Below, one piece after another: positions 42,328-53,324 of a DNA stretch of 64,000 nucleotides. How positions within the stretch are numbered: position 1 is the stretch's first letter; each line of letters opens with the position of its first letter. Where the stretch lies: the NCBI RefSeq assembly GCF_017562075.2, contig NW_024427605.1, positions 186,001-250,000 on the forward strand, in the 5' to 3' direction. Below the pieces are notes generated by a model. It had not been told where the DNA came from and ran no database searches. It was given only the letters and a program-made list of their open reading frames with translations. The stretch comes from Anopheles merus (taxonomy: Eukaryota > Arthropoda > Insecta > Diptera > Culicidae). The translations under genes were made by a program, and so were the position numbers.

Positions 42328-45300
42328 TTTTTTATAACCTCTTCCGCACTAGTAGTTTTTGTAGCAAATAGCCAAACATACTTCGTAAACGCATCGACAA
42401 CGGTAAGAATGTAATTATAACATTTTCGAGTAGATGGCATAGGGCCAATATGATCAACATGAAAGGTATCCAACGGAACCTCTCCTTTCGGTATTGGATG
42501 AAGTTCTCCCTCTGCCCTGCCTCGTTTTCTATCACTCACTATGCATCGGACACAGTTATCAATATAATATTTTATCTTCTTTTCTACTTCAGGAATAAAA
42601 TAATCCTCTGTTAGTTGTTCTTTCACTTTCTTGACTCCAAAATGTCCTCGTTCGTGTACCTCTCTTATCATACCCGTCTCCATTGCTCGAGGTACACATA
42701 TTTTGTTATGATTATTCTCATTTTTATAAAGTACTCCATTTATCAAACAAAAACCATTTCTTTCTTCGCCCTGATCAAGCGCCGTCCTAATTGCCGTAAG
42801 ATCTTCATCGCGCAATTGTCCTTGTATTATTTTCTCACATACACCTGCCGATATTTTCAATACGTTTGCTCTTGAAAGAGCGTCAACATGTTTCATCTTT
42901 TCACCTGAACGATGTTCTACTTCAAAATCAAACTCGGACAACGTTACAAACCAACGACTCACTCGCGCATTGGGAACTTTTTTGTTTAAGGATTGTTTAA
43001 ACGCTATACAATCGGTCACGACTTTAAATTTCTTACCAAGCAAATAACACCTGAACTTCTTTATGGATTCCACAACGGCTAACGATTCTAATTCGAATGA
43101 GTGATAATTTTTCTCGGCCTTATTAGTCAACCTACTATAATAATAGCAAGGATGTAATAAACCATCCTCCTCAGAACGCTGCAACAATATGCCGGCCAGA
43201 GCATCTTTACTCGCATCAGTATGCAATTCGGTAACCAAACTCGCCTTGAAAATATGTAATACAGGATATTCCACTAATTTTTCTTTAATCGCTTCAAAAG
43301 CTGCCCTTGCCTCTTCATTAAATTCAAAAACACTCTCTTTTTTTAACATTGTGGTCAATGGCCTGGCAATACGCGCAAAACCTTCTATAAACTTTCTAAA
43401 ATAACTAGCTAGCCCTATAAAACATTGCAGCTGTTTCACCGTTTTTGGCTGCGGGTAATATTTAACTTTTTCTATTTTTTGGGGTGCTGGTTCAATCTTA
43501 CCTTCATAGACGGTATACCCCAAATACTCCACACGCCGTTTGAGGAACGAACACTTTTTCCAATTGAAGTGAAGTCCTGCCCGCTGTGCCACTTCCAAAA
43601 CTCGCCGCAAAGACGCCAAACCATGCTCCTCGTCTCGAGACGGAATGATGATGTCATCTACGAAGGCCATCACGGTACCGTCTATGATCAACTCATGAAG
43701 TACTGCATCGATGAAGCGTCCAAACGCATTGCCGCTGAGACACAATCCAAACGGAGCACGTAAAAACTCATACTGCCCATCCGTTGTTACGAAAGATGTG
43801 TACTGGCGACTTTCCTTCTCCACCTTGACGTGAAAATACGAATTTTTCAGATCTAGTACACTGTACACACGAGCATCTGCCAACTGATCAATCTGGTCTT
43901 CGATATTGGGCATCGGATAAGAGTCCCGCACGATCCTCTTATTCATCTCACGATAATCCACACACACACGGTGAGATCCATCCTTCTTCGGTACAACCAC
44001 AACTGCGCTAGCGTAAGGGCTTCGCGATGGCTGAATTATTCCGTCATTTAACCATTCGCGAACTTGTTTCCTTACCACCTCTTTCTCTAGCGGAGCTATT
44101 CTTCTTGGCAACGTACGCACTACCTCCTCGTTGTTCACTAATATTTTCATCTCACTTTCAACGTTAGAAATCTTTGCTGGTTCATAATTATTCACCATAT
44201 CACAAATCACGCGACGATAATTTGACGGTGCGTCTATTTCTTGATGACTTTCACAAACTATACGATACACCCAACGATCATCAACACTCGTGGGTTTTTC
44301 CTCTTCCTCCTGTTGCTTTGTTATCTTTGCATGACCGTTTGTGATAACGTAGTTAACCCTTTTGAGCACATCGATTCCTATCAGCATTTTGGTGTCGATA
44401 GAATTCGAAGGTACCACCACGAAACGAATTATCTCCTCAACTTCATCGATGGTAGCACGGATCGTCAGTTCACCACACACGTTGCTTTGTTTTCCACCAT
44501 AGCCTTTTATTACCCGTGCAGACGGTTTCAACTCATTACAATTGAGTTTTAATTCCTGGAACAAATCCCAGCGCATGAGCGTCACATCACTGCACGTATC
44601 GATCACCGCTTCGCACAACTGGTTTCCAACTGACACACACACAATTGGAAATGAGCTCGTCATTGTTTGAACTCTATTATTATTACTGTTATTCGGGCAT
44701 CGTGCTGCAACATGCCCAACTTCGCCGCAAGCATAACAATGCGGTCTTCTTCCTTGCGCTGTCGTACAATCTTTTGCACAATGTCCTTTTGTTCCACATT
44801 TGAAACAAGTCGGACCTTCTTGTTTTGTTGGACATTCGATAAGTCGATGAGAAGCGCTGCCACAATTGAAACAATGGCGTTGTTTTAACTTATCCGGAAT
44901 TCGTTGCCCGACAACTTTTGGGCGTTCCTGTTGAAACTTGTTCGCCGCTCTCTCGAACAAACGTATTTTCTCCTTAAGTTCGTTAATATTCTTTGCCTCA
45001 TAGAACATTGACCTCTGCCTTTCGTCGTTAGTTATTCCATCTGCCACATATTCTACGAGGCTGGCTTCGTCTAAATCAATTTGCTGCGCAATTTGCTGCA
45101 TGGCATAAACAAATTCTAACCCGGTCTCCTCTTTTTTCTTGCGACGCGTCGATAGCTGCCTGTGTATGTCGCTTGCACGCACACTTGGAGCAAACTCGTT
45201 AATCAACGCTCTACGTAGATTTGCATATGTCGTCACACCTTTCAGCGTATTTAGAAAACCACGTGCGACTCCGGTCAACTTTTTACGGCACATGATCAAT

Positions 45301-45638
45301 TTCTGATCCTCGTTCCATCCAGCCATCGTACTAATCTCCTCAAAACTTCTGATCCATGCGCGCACGTCTTGCGTAGATCCGGCGCCAAATGCATCAACAC
45401 CATCTTCGACATCGCGGAAGGAGTATGGTTGCACTCTGTCAACCGTGGGCAACTCAGCATCCGCAAAATCAGCTGCATCGGTTCGATCATACGCAACGAT
45501 GCGTGCGGCCAGCTCCTCTTTTGTTCCGACCGTACTTAATTCACGCTCTTCACATTTTTTCACCAAACCCAACCGCGTATGGTCTTCGACCATCGCTGCA
45601 ATCAACGCGTTCTCCATTTTCTCATTAACGTTTTGCAC
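42324..45638 (-). CDS. Gypsy Gag-Pol polyprotein, 1104 codons
   Basis: From ATG 45638. Residues about 22-50 (LVKKCEERELSTVGTKEEL) look like a SAP motif, unusual in Gag. The Gag body follows, then three CCHC knuckles (residues about 254-315: CFNCGSASHRLIEC, CFKCGTKGHCAKDC, CYACGEVGHVAARC). The protease triad at about 346 reads DTCS instead of DTG. RT: RVCVDYREMNKRI, the catalytic box AFVDDIIIPS (43653-43664 encode FVDD). RNase H: LHTDASKDALAGILLQR. Integrase: zinc HH-CC (HERGHFGVKKV ... CVRC) and the first catalytic Asp (FHVDHIGP). Gag and Pol are in one frame. The frame ends at a stop created by the frameshift at 42324. Confidence 0.92.
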   Translation of the reverse strand: MQNVNEKMENALIAAMVEDHTRLGLVKKCEERELSTVGTKEELAARIVAYDRTDAADFADAELPTVDRVQPYSFRDVEDGVDAFGAGSTQDVRAWIRSFEEISTMAGWNEDQKLIMCRKKLTGVARGFLNTLKGVTTYANLRRALINEFAPSVRASDIHRQLSTRRKKKEETGLEFVYAMQQIAQQIDLDEASLVEYVADGITNDERQRSMFYEAKNINELKEKIRLFERAANKFQQERPKVVGQRIPDKLKQRHCFNCGSASHRLIECPTKQEGPTCFKCGTKGHCAKDCTTAQGRRPHCYACGEVGHVAARCPNNSNNNRVQTMTSSFPIVCVSVGNQLCEAVIDTCSDVTLMRWDLFQELKLNCNELKPSARVIKGYGGKQSNVCGELTIRATIDEVEEIIRFVVVPSNSIDTKMLIGIDVLKRVNYVITNGHAKITKQQEEEEKPTSVDDRWVYRIVCESHQEIDAPSNYRRVICDMVNNYEPAKISNVESEMKILVNNEEVVRTLPRRIAPLEKEVVRKQVREWLNDGIIQPSRSPYASAVVVVPKKDGSHRVCVDYREMNKRIVRDSYPMPNIEDQIDQLADARVYSVLDLKNSYFHVKVEKESRQYTSFVTTDGQYEFLRAPFGLCLSGNAFGRFIDAVLHELIIDGTVMAFVDDIIIPSRDEEHGLASLRRVLEVAQRAGLHFNWKKCSFLKRRVEYLGYTVYEGKIEPAPQKIEKVKYYPQPKTVKQLQCFIGLASYFRKFIEGFARIARPLTTMLKKESVFEFNEEARAAFEAIKEKLVEYPVLHIFKASLVTELHTDASKDALAGILLQRSEEDGLLHPCYYYSRLTNKAEKNYHSFELESLAVVESIKKFRCYLLGKKFKVVTDCIAFKQSLNKKVPNARVSRWFVTLSEFDFEVEHRSGEKMKHVDALSRANVLKISAGVCEKIIQGQLRDEDLTAIRTALDQGEERNGFCLINGVLYKNENNHNKICVPRAMETGMIREVHERGHFGVKKVKEQLTEDYFIPEVEKKIKYYIDNCVRCIVSDRKRGRAEGELHPIPKGEVPLDTFHVDHIGPMPSTRKCYNYILTVVDAFTKYVWLFATKTTSAEEVIKN

Positions 45639-45639
45639 A

Positions 45640-45940
45640 ACTTTAGCTTTTATTTAACACACTTTACAACGTCACAATCGCAACTTTAACAACCTTTATG
45701 CGTCACAACGTCAACTTTTCGTCACAAATTCACACTTTCACATCAGGTGAAACACCGACTAAGTCAACTTTTCCAATTCGAACCACTACTGCAACTTAAC
45801 AACTTTACTAACTTTACGACTTGAACGACTTTAACAACTTTACAACTTTATCAACTTTACGACATGAACAACTTTATCAACTTTAACACATTATGCAACT
45901 TTTCATAACTGTAAACTCATCACTTTGCATCGCCTAGCCT
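45640..45940 (-). repeat. Leader of the gypsy element with degenerate AACTTTA repeats
   Basis: Between the primer site and gag the plus strand repeats ACAACTTTA/ACGACTTTA-like units of about 11-14 bases many times (densest at 45790-45900). There is no coding frame. Confidence 0.75.
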
Positions 45941-45942
45941 CT

Positions 45943-45959
45943 TCCCGGACGAGCCCCCA
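45943..45959 (-). promoter_or_regulatory. tRNA-Pro-type primer-binding site
   Basis: The minus strand reads TGGGGGCTCGTCCGGGA, starting directly at the LTR end. This is the familiar primer-site sequence for tRNA-Pro. Confidence 0.9.
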
Positions 45960-46335
<376 letters not shown>

Positions 46336-46746
46336 GTGGAAGGTGACTGGTGACTGGTGACAAGTGTAGTTGTGTTACTGTTTAGCTCCTTGTGTTTTCC
46401 TGTAAAACGTGTGATATAAAGAGCTGAGCGCTCAAAAAAAATTCACAAGTGCTGTTAAATGTTTGTAAACTCTTTCGGTGTCACGGTTGATATTGTGTAC
46501 GTTGTTTATTGTGCAAAATTACGGGTGGATTGTGCGGTCAACAGCGTTGTACGTTGAGACAACGATCGATCCTTCCCGGTGTAGATATTTGTTTGTGTTT
46601 GTGTCCGACCAAATTAGTACCGTAGTTTGTGTTGTGTGTGTGACACCGAAGAGTGTGTGTTTATTTTTGCTTGAAGACGCCTGCGTAGATATCAATGTAA
46701 GTATAAATAGTTGATAATAGTTTCGCCCGTGATTTGTTTTTCGGCA

Positions 46747-46930
46747 TGGAGTGTTTGAAATGCTCCGCCGTGATCGTAAACGGCGATGACCCGATCGTTT
46801 GTGCCGGGAGTTGTGGGTTTAGTTTTCACCGTCGGTGTATTACACCCACACTCAATAAGCCTGCGGTAAAACTTTGAAGTGAGAACCGCAATGTTGTATA
46901 TATTTGTGACATCTGTTTGGATCAAAAGCG
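46747..46930 (+). pseudogene. LINE ORF1 N-terminal PHD-like finger
   Basis: From ATG 46747: CLKCSAVIVNGDDPIVC, CGFSFHRRC, then, past an in-frame TGA (46876-46878), VVYICDIC. This gives the C4-H-C3-type spacing of a PHD finger. After LDQKRAW the sequence shifts to the frame of the next ORF1 piece. ORF1 proteins with such a finger are known in CR1- and Jockey-type LINEs. Lesions: one stop, one frameshift. Confidence 0.7.
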
Positions 46931-46933
46931 GGC

Positions 46934-48097
46934 TTGGTTGATATGGAGATTGATGCAGCTAAATCGAATGATTTGCTTGCACAAAAATTGAGGGATTTAG
47001 AGGTCAATGTGAGCGTGTGGATATCTAACGCTTTAGAGAGAGGAATCGAGACTCTCAAAACTGAGCTTTGCGCGCAAGTGGAGCGTAAGTTGGAGACAAC
47101 ATTGCGTGATACGTTAAGTGCTATAGAAGCCTCAAAAATGTCTAAGGTGGCCTTGCGTGCAACTTCTGACACTATGAAAACCAGCGAAACAGTGAAAGAA
47201 ATAAATTTAGAATCATGGGCGACGGTCACTAAAAAAAGGAAGAGGACAAATAGTGGGGGCAGTAATGTTCAAACTATTATTAATAGATTTGACGAGGGAA
47301 ACAATAAAGTTACTCCCAAAATTAGGAGAAATGACGATATGAAGGAGTCCATGGGAAAAAATAAAAACAAAAATTAGAATAAAACACTGGTTATTGTTCC
47401 TAAGGTGGTTCAGTCTTGCGATACGACAAGAGCTGATCTACGCGCGAAATTGGATCCGAGGCGACAGCAAATATCGGAATTCCGTAATGGCAGGGACGGT
47501 CAAGTTTATGTTCAATGTTCTGCTCAGGCGAATTTAGATAATGTTAGAAATGAAGTAGAAGGCATTTTAGGAGACGGGTATTTGACTTCCTTGCCAATGG
47601 CACGAGAAAAAATTATTGGAATGAGTGAAAAATATTCTGAGTCCGACTTAGTAGATCTTTTGAAATCTCAAAATGAGTTGATTCCCTGGAAACAGGTGAA
47701 AGTAATTGGAATGTTTGAGAGTAAGATCTACAAGTACCAGAAACACAACGCGGTATTGGAAATCGATAATGAGACTGATAAATGTTTGGAAAAAATCGAT
47801 AAAATCAATATTGGTTTTGATCGTTGTAAAATTTCTAGGAGCATACATGTTATGCGTTGTTTTAAATGTGGTCAGTTTAACCATAAGAGCACTGAATGCC
47901 AAAATAAGGAAGCTTGCTCAAAGTGCAGTGGTGAGCACCGAACGTCGGATTGCACCTCGTCCATCCTAAAGTGTGTGAATTGTGTTTTGGCTAACACATC
48001 TAGGAACCAGAAACTACAGGTACAACATGCGGCCAATAGCTATGAATGCCCGCTGTTTAAAAAACAGGTAGAGAGACGAATGCAACTTTCTCAATAG
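46934..48097 (+). pseudogene. LINE ORF1 body with zinc knuckles
   Basis: One frame with a TAG at 47375-47377 dividing 46934-47377 from 47378-48097. The first part contains a coiled-coil-prone helix (LLAQKLRDLEVNVSVWISN, then AQVERKLETTLRDTLSAIEA) and a basic patch, KKRKRTNSGG. The second part contains a region of RRM-like length (QVKVIGMFESKIYKYQKHNA), then CCHC-like knuckles: CFKCGQFNHKSTEC, CSKCSGEHRTSDC and a third CVNC...CPLF type. It is expected to multimerise and bind LINE RNA. It stops at 48095-48097, ten bases before the ORF2 frame. Confidence 0.75.
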
Positions 48098-48106
48098 CAG
48101 GGAGGG

Positions 48107-49043
48107 GTGGAATTAGGGCGGTTCAGAGAGATTTTATATTTCAATGTTGCCGGTCTTTCGTCTAACTATGCTATGTTTCGTGAGACAGTAGAAAAAGTTC
48201 AACCTTTGTTGGTCTTGATCTCGGAAACTCACGTGACCGAGGAGGAAGCATTTGAGCAATATTATATAAAAGGTTATAGGGTAGTGCCGTCTTTATCACA
48301 TTCACGTCACACAGGAGGTGTTGCAGCTTATGCCAGAAGTGATATTGTCCTTAAAGTGATCTTAAACGAGTCATTAGAGGGCAATTGGTTTCTCGGTTTA
48401 GCGATTTCTCGGGGTATGACGGCAGGAAATTATAGCATATTGTATCACTCACGTAGTGGAAGTGATTCAAGGTTCGTAGAAATTTTGGAAGAGTGGTTAG
48501 AAAGGTTTCTGGATTTTAGTAAAATGAACATTGTCGTCGGTGATTTCAATATTGACTGGGTGCATGTTGAAAACTCTGCCGAGCTGAAATGTTTTATGGA
48601 ATCAGTAAATATGATCCAAAAAGTCGACGAATTCACACGAATTGCTAGGCAGAGCAGGAAATTGATTGATGAGGTTTACAGTAGTATTGACTCAATCAAA
48701 GTCACTACTGATCCGCTATTGAAAATATCGGATCATGAAACACTTGTTTTGACCATAAACGATGAGCGTTGTAAAACGGTTCAACGTAACGTTAAATGCT
48801 GGAATAGGTACTCGAAACTTGCTCTTTGCAACAATGTGTCACAAGACTTACAGTATGTCGCGTCAAACTTGGATGAAGCAGCTGACTTGTTATGGAACAC
48901 GTTGAAAAAAACAATGAACACATTGGTGGAAGAAAAGACAACTGTTTCAAAAGAAACTAGTAGGTGGTATACTTTGGATCTTGCACGTATTATACGGAAA
49001 AGAGACAAAGCGTACAAACAATTTATTAGAACTAACACAGATT
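48107..49043 (+). pseudogene. LINE ORF2 endonuclease
   Basis: The frame opens at GTG 48107, ten bases after the ORF1 stop; no ATG precedes the first endonuclease box, so the true start is unclear. Motifs: ILYFNVAGLSSNY, LLVLISETHVTEEEA (Glu), NIVVGDFNIDWVH (Asp/Asn), and the C-terminal ISDHETLVLTIN (Asp-His). All active-site residues are present. It continues through PWW-like linker sequence to 49043, where an RTE fragment is inserted, and the open frame runs on into that fragment to 49237 by chance. Confidence 0.82.
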
Positions 49044-49256
49044 TCGACCCAGCCCGTAAAGTCTTTTTAGGCCGTCCACAAGGACAGAGGAGGCGTGGTA
49101 GGCCCAAATTGAGGTGGCAAGATGGCGTGGAGGCGTCCGCCATTAAGGCCGGGATAACGGACTGGCAGACGAAGGCGCGAGACCGTGAGCGGTTTCGGAC
49201 ACTCCTGAGGCAGGCCAAGACCGCAAAGCGGTTGTAGTGCCGGATAAGTAAGTAAG
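49044..49256 (+). mobile_element. RTE-like LINE 3' fragment, 213 bp
   Basis: Flanked by the exact 11-bp duplicate TAACACAGATT (49033-49043, 49257-49267). It contains the last 200 bases of the RTE-like family and a GTAA/TAAG tail. It has TGG where the copies at 35690 and 40.9 kb have TGA. Confidence 0.95.
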
Positions 49257-49267
49257 TAACACAGATT

Positions 49268-51120
49268 ATGATTGGACTGAGTGTACTACACTCAGAAATT
49301 TATACAGTAGAAATCTGAAAAACACACGCAAAAATTACTATACCAGTGAGATACATAAGCACAAAGGAGATAGCAGAGAATTGTGGAAAGTGCTAAAAAG
49401 CATGTTAAGGCCAGATGAAGCACATATTTCTATTGTTAAATTTGACGGTTTGATCGAATCTGAAGACTCCATCATCTGTAATAGGTTTAACTCGTTTTTT
49501 GTCAACAGTGTTTTGGATATAAATCAAAACATTGATGATGTTAATGAGCCTTATTATTTGTCGCATAGAGAATCTCCACGAAACCATTTCAGATTCCAAA
49601 AAATAATTCTTAGTCAGCTAAAGATTATTTGTTTCAACCTGAGAAAAACCACAGGTATAGGGAACGTGAGTTCAACAACCATACAGGATTGCTTTCATGT
49701 GATAGGAGATGACCTTTTGATAGTGATAAATGAATCGCTAGAGAGTGGAATTTTCCCAAAAACATGGAAGGAATCATTGATAATACCTATTCCTAAGGTG
49801 AGCGGAGCTGCCAATGCGGAGGATTTTTGTCCTATCAACATGTTGCATGTACTCGAAAAGGTGCTGGAGACAGTAGTTAAGGAGCAATTGGTCCAGTTTC
49901 TGAATGGAAGCGAGCTGTTGATCCGAGAGCAATCAGGATATCGGCAAGGACACTCTTGTGAGACTGCTCTGAATCTTGTACTGGCGAGGTGGAGGGTGTT
50001 AATGGATCGGAGAGAATCGATAGTTGCTGTTTTCTTGGATCTAAAACGGGCATTTGAAACAATATCTAGGCCATTATTGCTTTCTACCTTAAGGCGTTTT
50101 GGTATTGTGGGGAGGGAGCTCAGTTGGTTCGAAAGTTATTTAAAAGACAGAACTCAGAGAACTTTATTTGGTAACTCTGTATCAGAGCCTATAGAAAACA
50201 CCCTTGGTGTTCCACAAGGTAGTGTTCTTTCACCAATTTTGTTTATCATGTATATCAATGACATGAAACAGGTTTTGAAGGCTTGTGAGATGAATCTTTT
50301 TGCTGACGATACTGTTCTGTTTATCTAGCACAAAGATATCAAGCAAGCAGAGTCTCTGATTAATATCGATTTAAACGCTTTGGATGGATGGTTGAAGCAC
50401 AAAAAGCTGGCATTAAACATTAACAAGACTTGTTACATGGTGATGTCTGCGGGTGTATTGGACGAACCTCCATCTATTGTGATAAATTCGGAACGAATCG
50501 AAAGAGTTAGACAGGCTAAATACTTAGGGGTAATCCTAGATGACAGGTTAAAGTTCCTCGCTCACATTGACTGGGTCATCGCTAAAGTGGCTAAGAAGTG
50601 TGGAGTAATAAGTAGATTGGCGAAGGATCTCGACTTCTTTGGGAAAGTTCACCTCTACAAATCATTGGTATCGCCGCACTTTGACTTTTGCTCGTCCATT
50701 CTATTTCTTGGCAATAAGGGGCAAATTAAAAGGCTTCAAAGGTTGCAAAATCGCATCATGAGGTTAGTACTAGGGTGCGGTCGACGTACGCCGACCACTG
50801 TTATGCTAGATATTCTTCAATGGATGTCGGTAGAGCAGAGGATTGTATATCAGACCATGATCTTTATTTTTAAAATGTTAAAAGGCCTTTTGCCTGGGTA
50901 TCTGGGGGAGAGCATAATTCGGGGATACGACGTCCACCAGCACTGCACACGCAGGGCTAATGAGCCGAGGGTGCCCAACTTGCAGTCACAAAGTGCCAGA
51001 AACTCTTTGTTCTTCAAAGGAATTCAACGGTACAACAGATTACCCGGAGAAATTAAGAATGCGAGAAACTTATTTGATTTCAAACGTAAGTGCGTCATTT
51101 ATGTTAAACAAACTGTGTAA
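49268..51120 (+). pseudogene. LINE ORF2 reverse transcriptase
   Basis: Resumes after the RTE insert (SRELWKVLKSMLRP). RT boxes: IFPKTWKESLIIPIPK, SGYRQGHSCETALN, VAVFLDLKRAFETI (first catalytic Asp), NTLGVPQGSVLSPILF, and the catalytic box LFADDTVLF. An in-frame TAG at 50326-50328 follows, then the same frame runs 50329-51120 through the thumb (LALNINKTCYMVMSAG, AKYLGVILDDRLKF) and a C-terminal domain with LYKSLVSPHFDFCSSILF. It ends at 51118-51120. Catalytic residues are intact; one nonsense codon and the upstream insertion disable it. Confidence 0.85.
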
Positions 51121-51248
51121 CGTGAAATATGTGTAGATGTCCTATGTCACTATGTAATGTGTAACTACAGTTGTCATCACGATCTTGATGATGATGATAA
51201 GATTTTTTCTTTATATATGAAAATTTAAATAAAAAAAATATATATAAG

Positions 51249-51493
51249 AAAGAGACAGCATAGGTTTGAGACAAGCGCGCGTTGAAGTGGACATTCGGGA
51301 TCTATTTGGGGGAATTTACGGTTTGCACGCGGTCTGGGAGGTCACAACAGGATTCACTCATTGATGATTGTAAGTGGCCAATTCCAGATACATTAGGTTC
51401 ACCTGCTTCGGAAGGTAGTGCCCTAGAGCCAACCATTGGCACTAGTGGAACTGGCCATATGCATGTTGCAGTTGTGTTCCGATAAGAATGAAA
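51249..51493. other. Unassigned sequence
   Basis: Lies between the LINE tail and the truncated end of the next RTE copy. I see no motif, repeat or gene. Homology of the RTE copy stops abruptly at about 51494. Confidence 0.5.
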
Positions 51494-53316
51494 GCTATTA
51501 TATGCAACTTTAAAGTCAATGAAGAGACAGTCTGTGTCATTTCTGTATTCAGCCATCTTCTCCAGGATCTGCCACATGGTCAAGATTTGATCAGTGGTTG
51601 ATTTTCCGTTTCGGAATCGTCTTTGATAGTTTCCGACTATCTCTTCGACGTGCGGGACAAGACGATCCTGAAGGATCAGGGAGAATATTTTATAGGTGGT
51701 ACCGTAATACTCCGTTCAACACCGTAACGTAGTTATTGCAGTCCAACCTGTCTCCCTTCTTGCATATGGGGTAGATGATGCCGAGATTCCAATCACAAGG
51801 AATTCACTATCCCACACCTCATTAACAATTTGATGAATCTCGTTTTCTAGTCGTGCACCTCCATTCTTGACCAGTTCAGCTGCAATTCCGTCGGTTCCGG
51901 GTGCCTTGTTATTTTTCAGCCGACGGATAGCCTTTCGTGTTTCTTCTATGCTAGGTGGCAGTAGCATGACATTATCTGCTAGTGGCGCTTCTAGCTGTTC
52001 GCTAAACTGGTCGTTGAGTAATTCATCAAAGTACTGAGCCCACCGCGAGAGGACCTCTGGCTGGTTACTAACCAGAGCTCCATTTTTGTTGCGACAGCAG
52101 GTTACCAAAGGTACAACGTTGTTTCGGTGACCTGCTATCGCTTGGTAGAACTTGCTATCGGCCCGTACGCCTTTCTGGTTTGCTCGAGTTCCAGCATGTT
52201 TTGCTCTTCCAAAGCATGCTTCTTGGAGCGATGAACTCGTTTCTCTTCGCGTCTGAGCCGTGAGTATTCCTCTGCGCATGCCCGCGTTCTATGCCGTTGC
52301 TGCATTGCTCGGTATGCATTATTCTGACGTTCGGTCACTTGTCTGCATTCTTCGTCGAACCAGCCAGATTAGGTGTTGCCACGAAGTGGTGCGAGTATAT
52401 TTTTTGCACAGTTTATTATTTTTGTTTTTAGAGCGTTCCACCTCTCGCTCGTAGTTTCATAACTGTTTTCTGGTAGTAGAAACTCGTCTAAAGCGGCTTT
52501 GAATTCCTGTTGGACAGTAATGTCCCTTAGAGAGTCCGTGTTGAGCCGAGGCAGCGTGTTTTCTCCGCCCCCATTGGCGCGGGGACGGTCGATTCTACAA
52601 CATATCACTAGGCCAACGAAGTAGTGATCGGAATCGATATTGGCTCCTAGAAATATTCTGAGATTTAACAGACTCGACTGTCGTCGGTGGCTTATTAACA
52701 CGTGGTTGATCTAGTTGAGGGTTACTCCATCCTGGTGTGCCCATGTCACCTTGTGGATTTTCTTGCGCGCAAATTTGGTACATCCTACAACCAGATTGTT
52801 CGCTGCGGCGAACTGGATCAATCTAATACCATTATCGTTACTGTGCTCATGCAGACTGTGACAGCCAGTGTACTGGCGGTAAATTGGCTCCCCACCGACT
52901 TTTGCGTTGAAGTCCCCCAGGATGATTTTGAGGTCATGCCTGGGGCACGCATCTATAGTTCTAGCGAGGCGGCCGTAAAAAAGGTCCTTCTCCTCTTCCT
53001 CTTTATCTTCGGTAGGGGTGTGAACGTTTATGAGGCTTATATTAAAGAATTTGTCTCGTATGCGCAGGGTTCATAGCCCATCGTTAATTTCGTTAAAATC
53101 TATGATAACGGATTTCAGCCGGGGACCTACCGCGAAACCCTTCGAGCACGCGGTGGCGGTCGTGACAGCTGTAGTAAATGTCGTAGCATTGATTATCACG
53201 CCTGCTTTGCTCACCGTTCCCTAGCCACCGAATCTCTTGTAGAGCTACGAAGTCCATGCTCAGTGTGGCTAGGGCGTCATCAAGTTGTTTGAAGGCTCCG
53301 ACTTTGCTAAGAGTGC
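51494..53316 (-). pseudogene. RTE-like endonuclease and partial RT, decayed
   Basis: Recognisable on the minus strand: the start codon context ATGGGCTCATGGAACATAC, split by the hAT (54606-54618 and 53324 inward); FEVMPGARI-region DNA, antisense to the GDFNAKVG box near 52900; SLLNLRIFLGANIDSDHYFVG (52690-52620); the linker RVHRSKKHALEEQNMLELEQ (52250), which shows CGA where the other large copy has TGA; KAIRRLKNNKAPGTDGIAAE (51960-51900); and RT box A near 51545. Frames change at least four times. The product would be non-functional. Confidence 0.78.
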
Positions 53317-53324
53317 GTATGTTC

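Noticed and set aside
48781..49218. Minus-strand 145-codon frame
   Set aside because: It is antisense to the RTE fragment and the LINE linker, both better explained on the plus strand.
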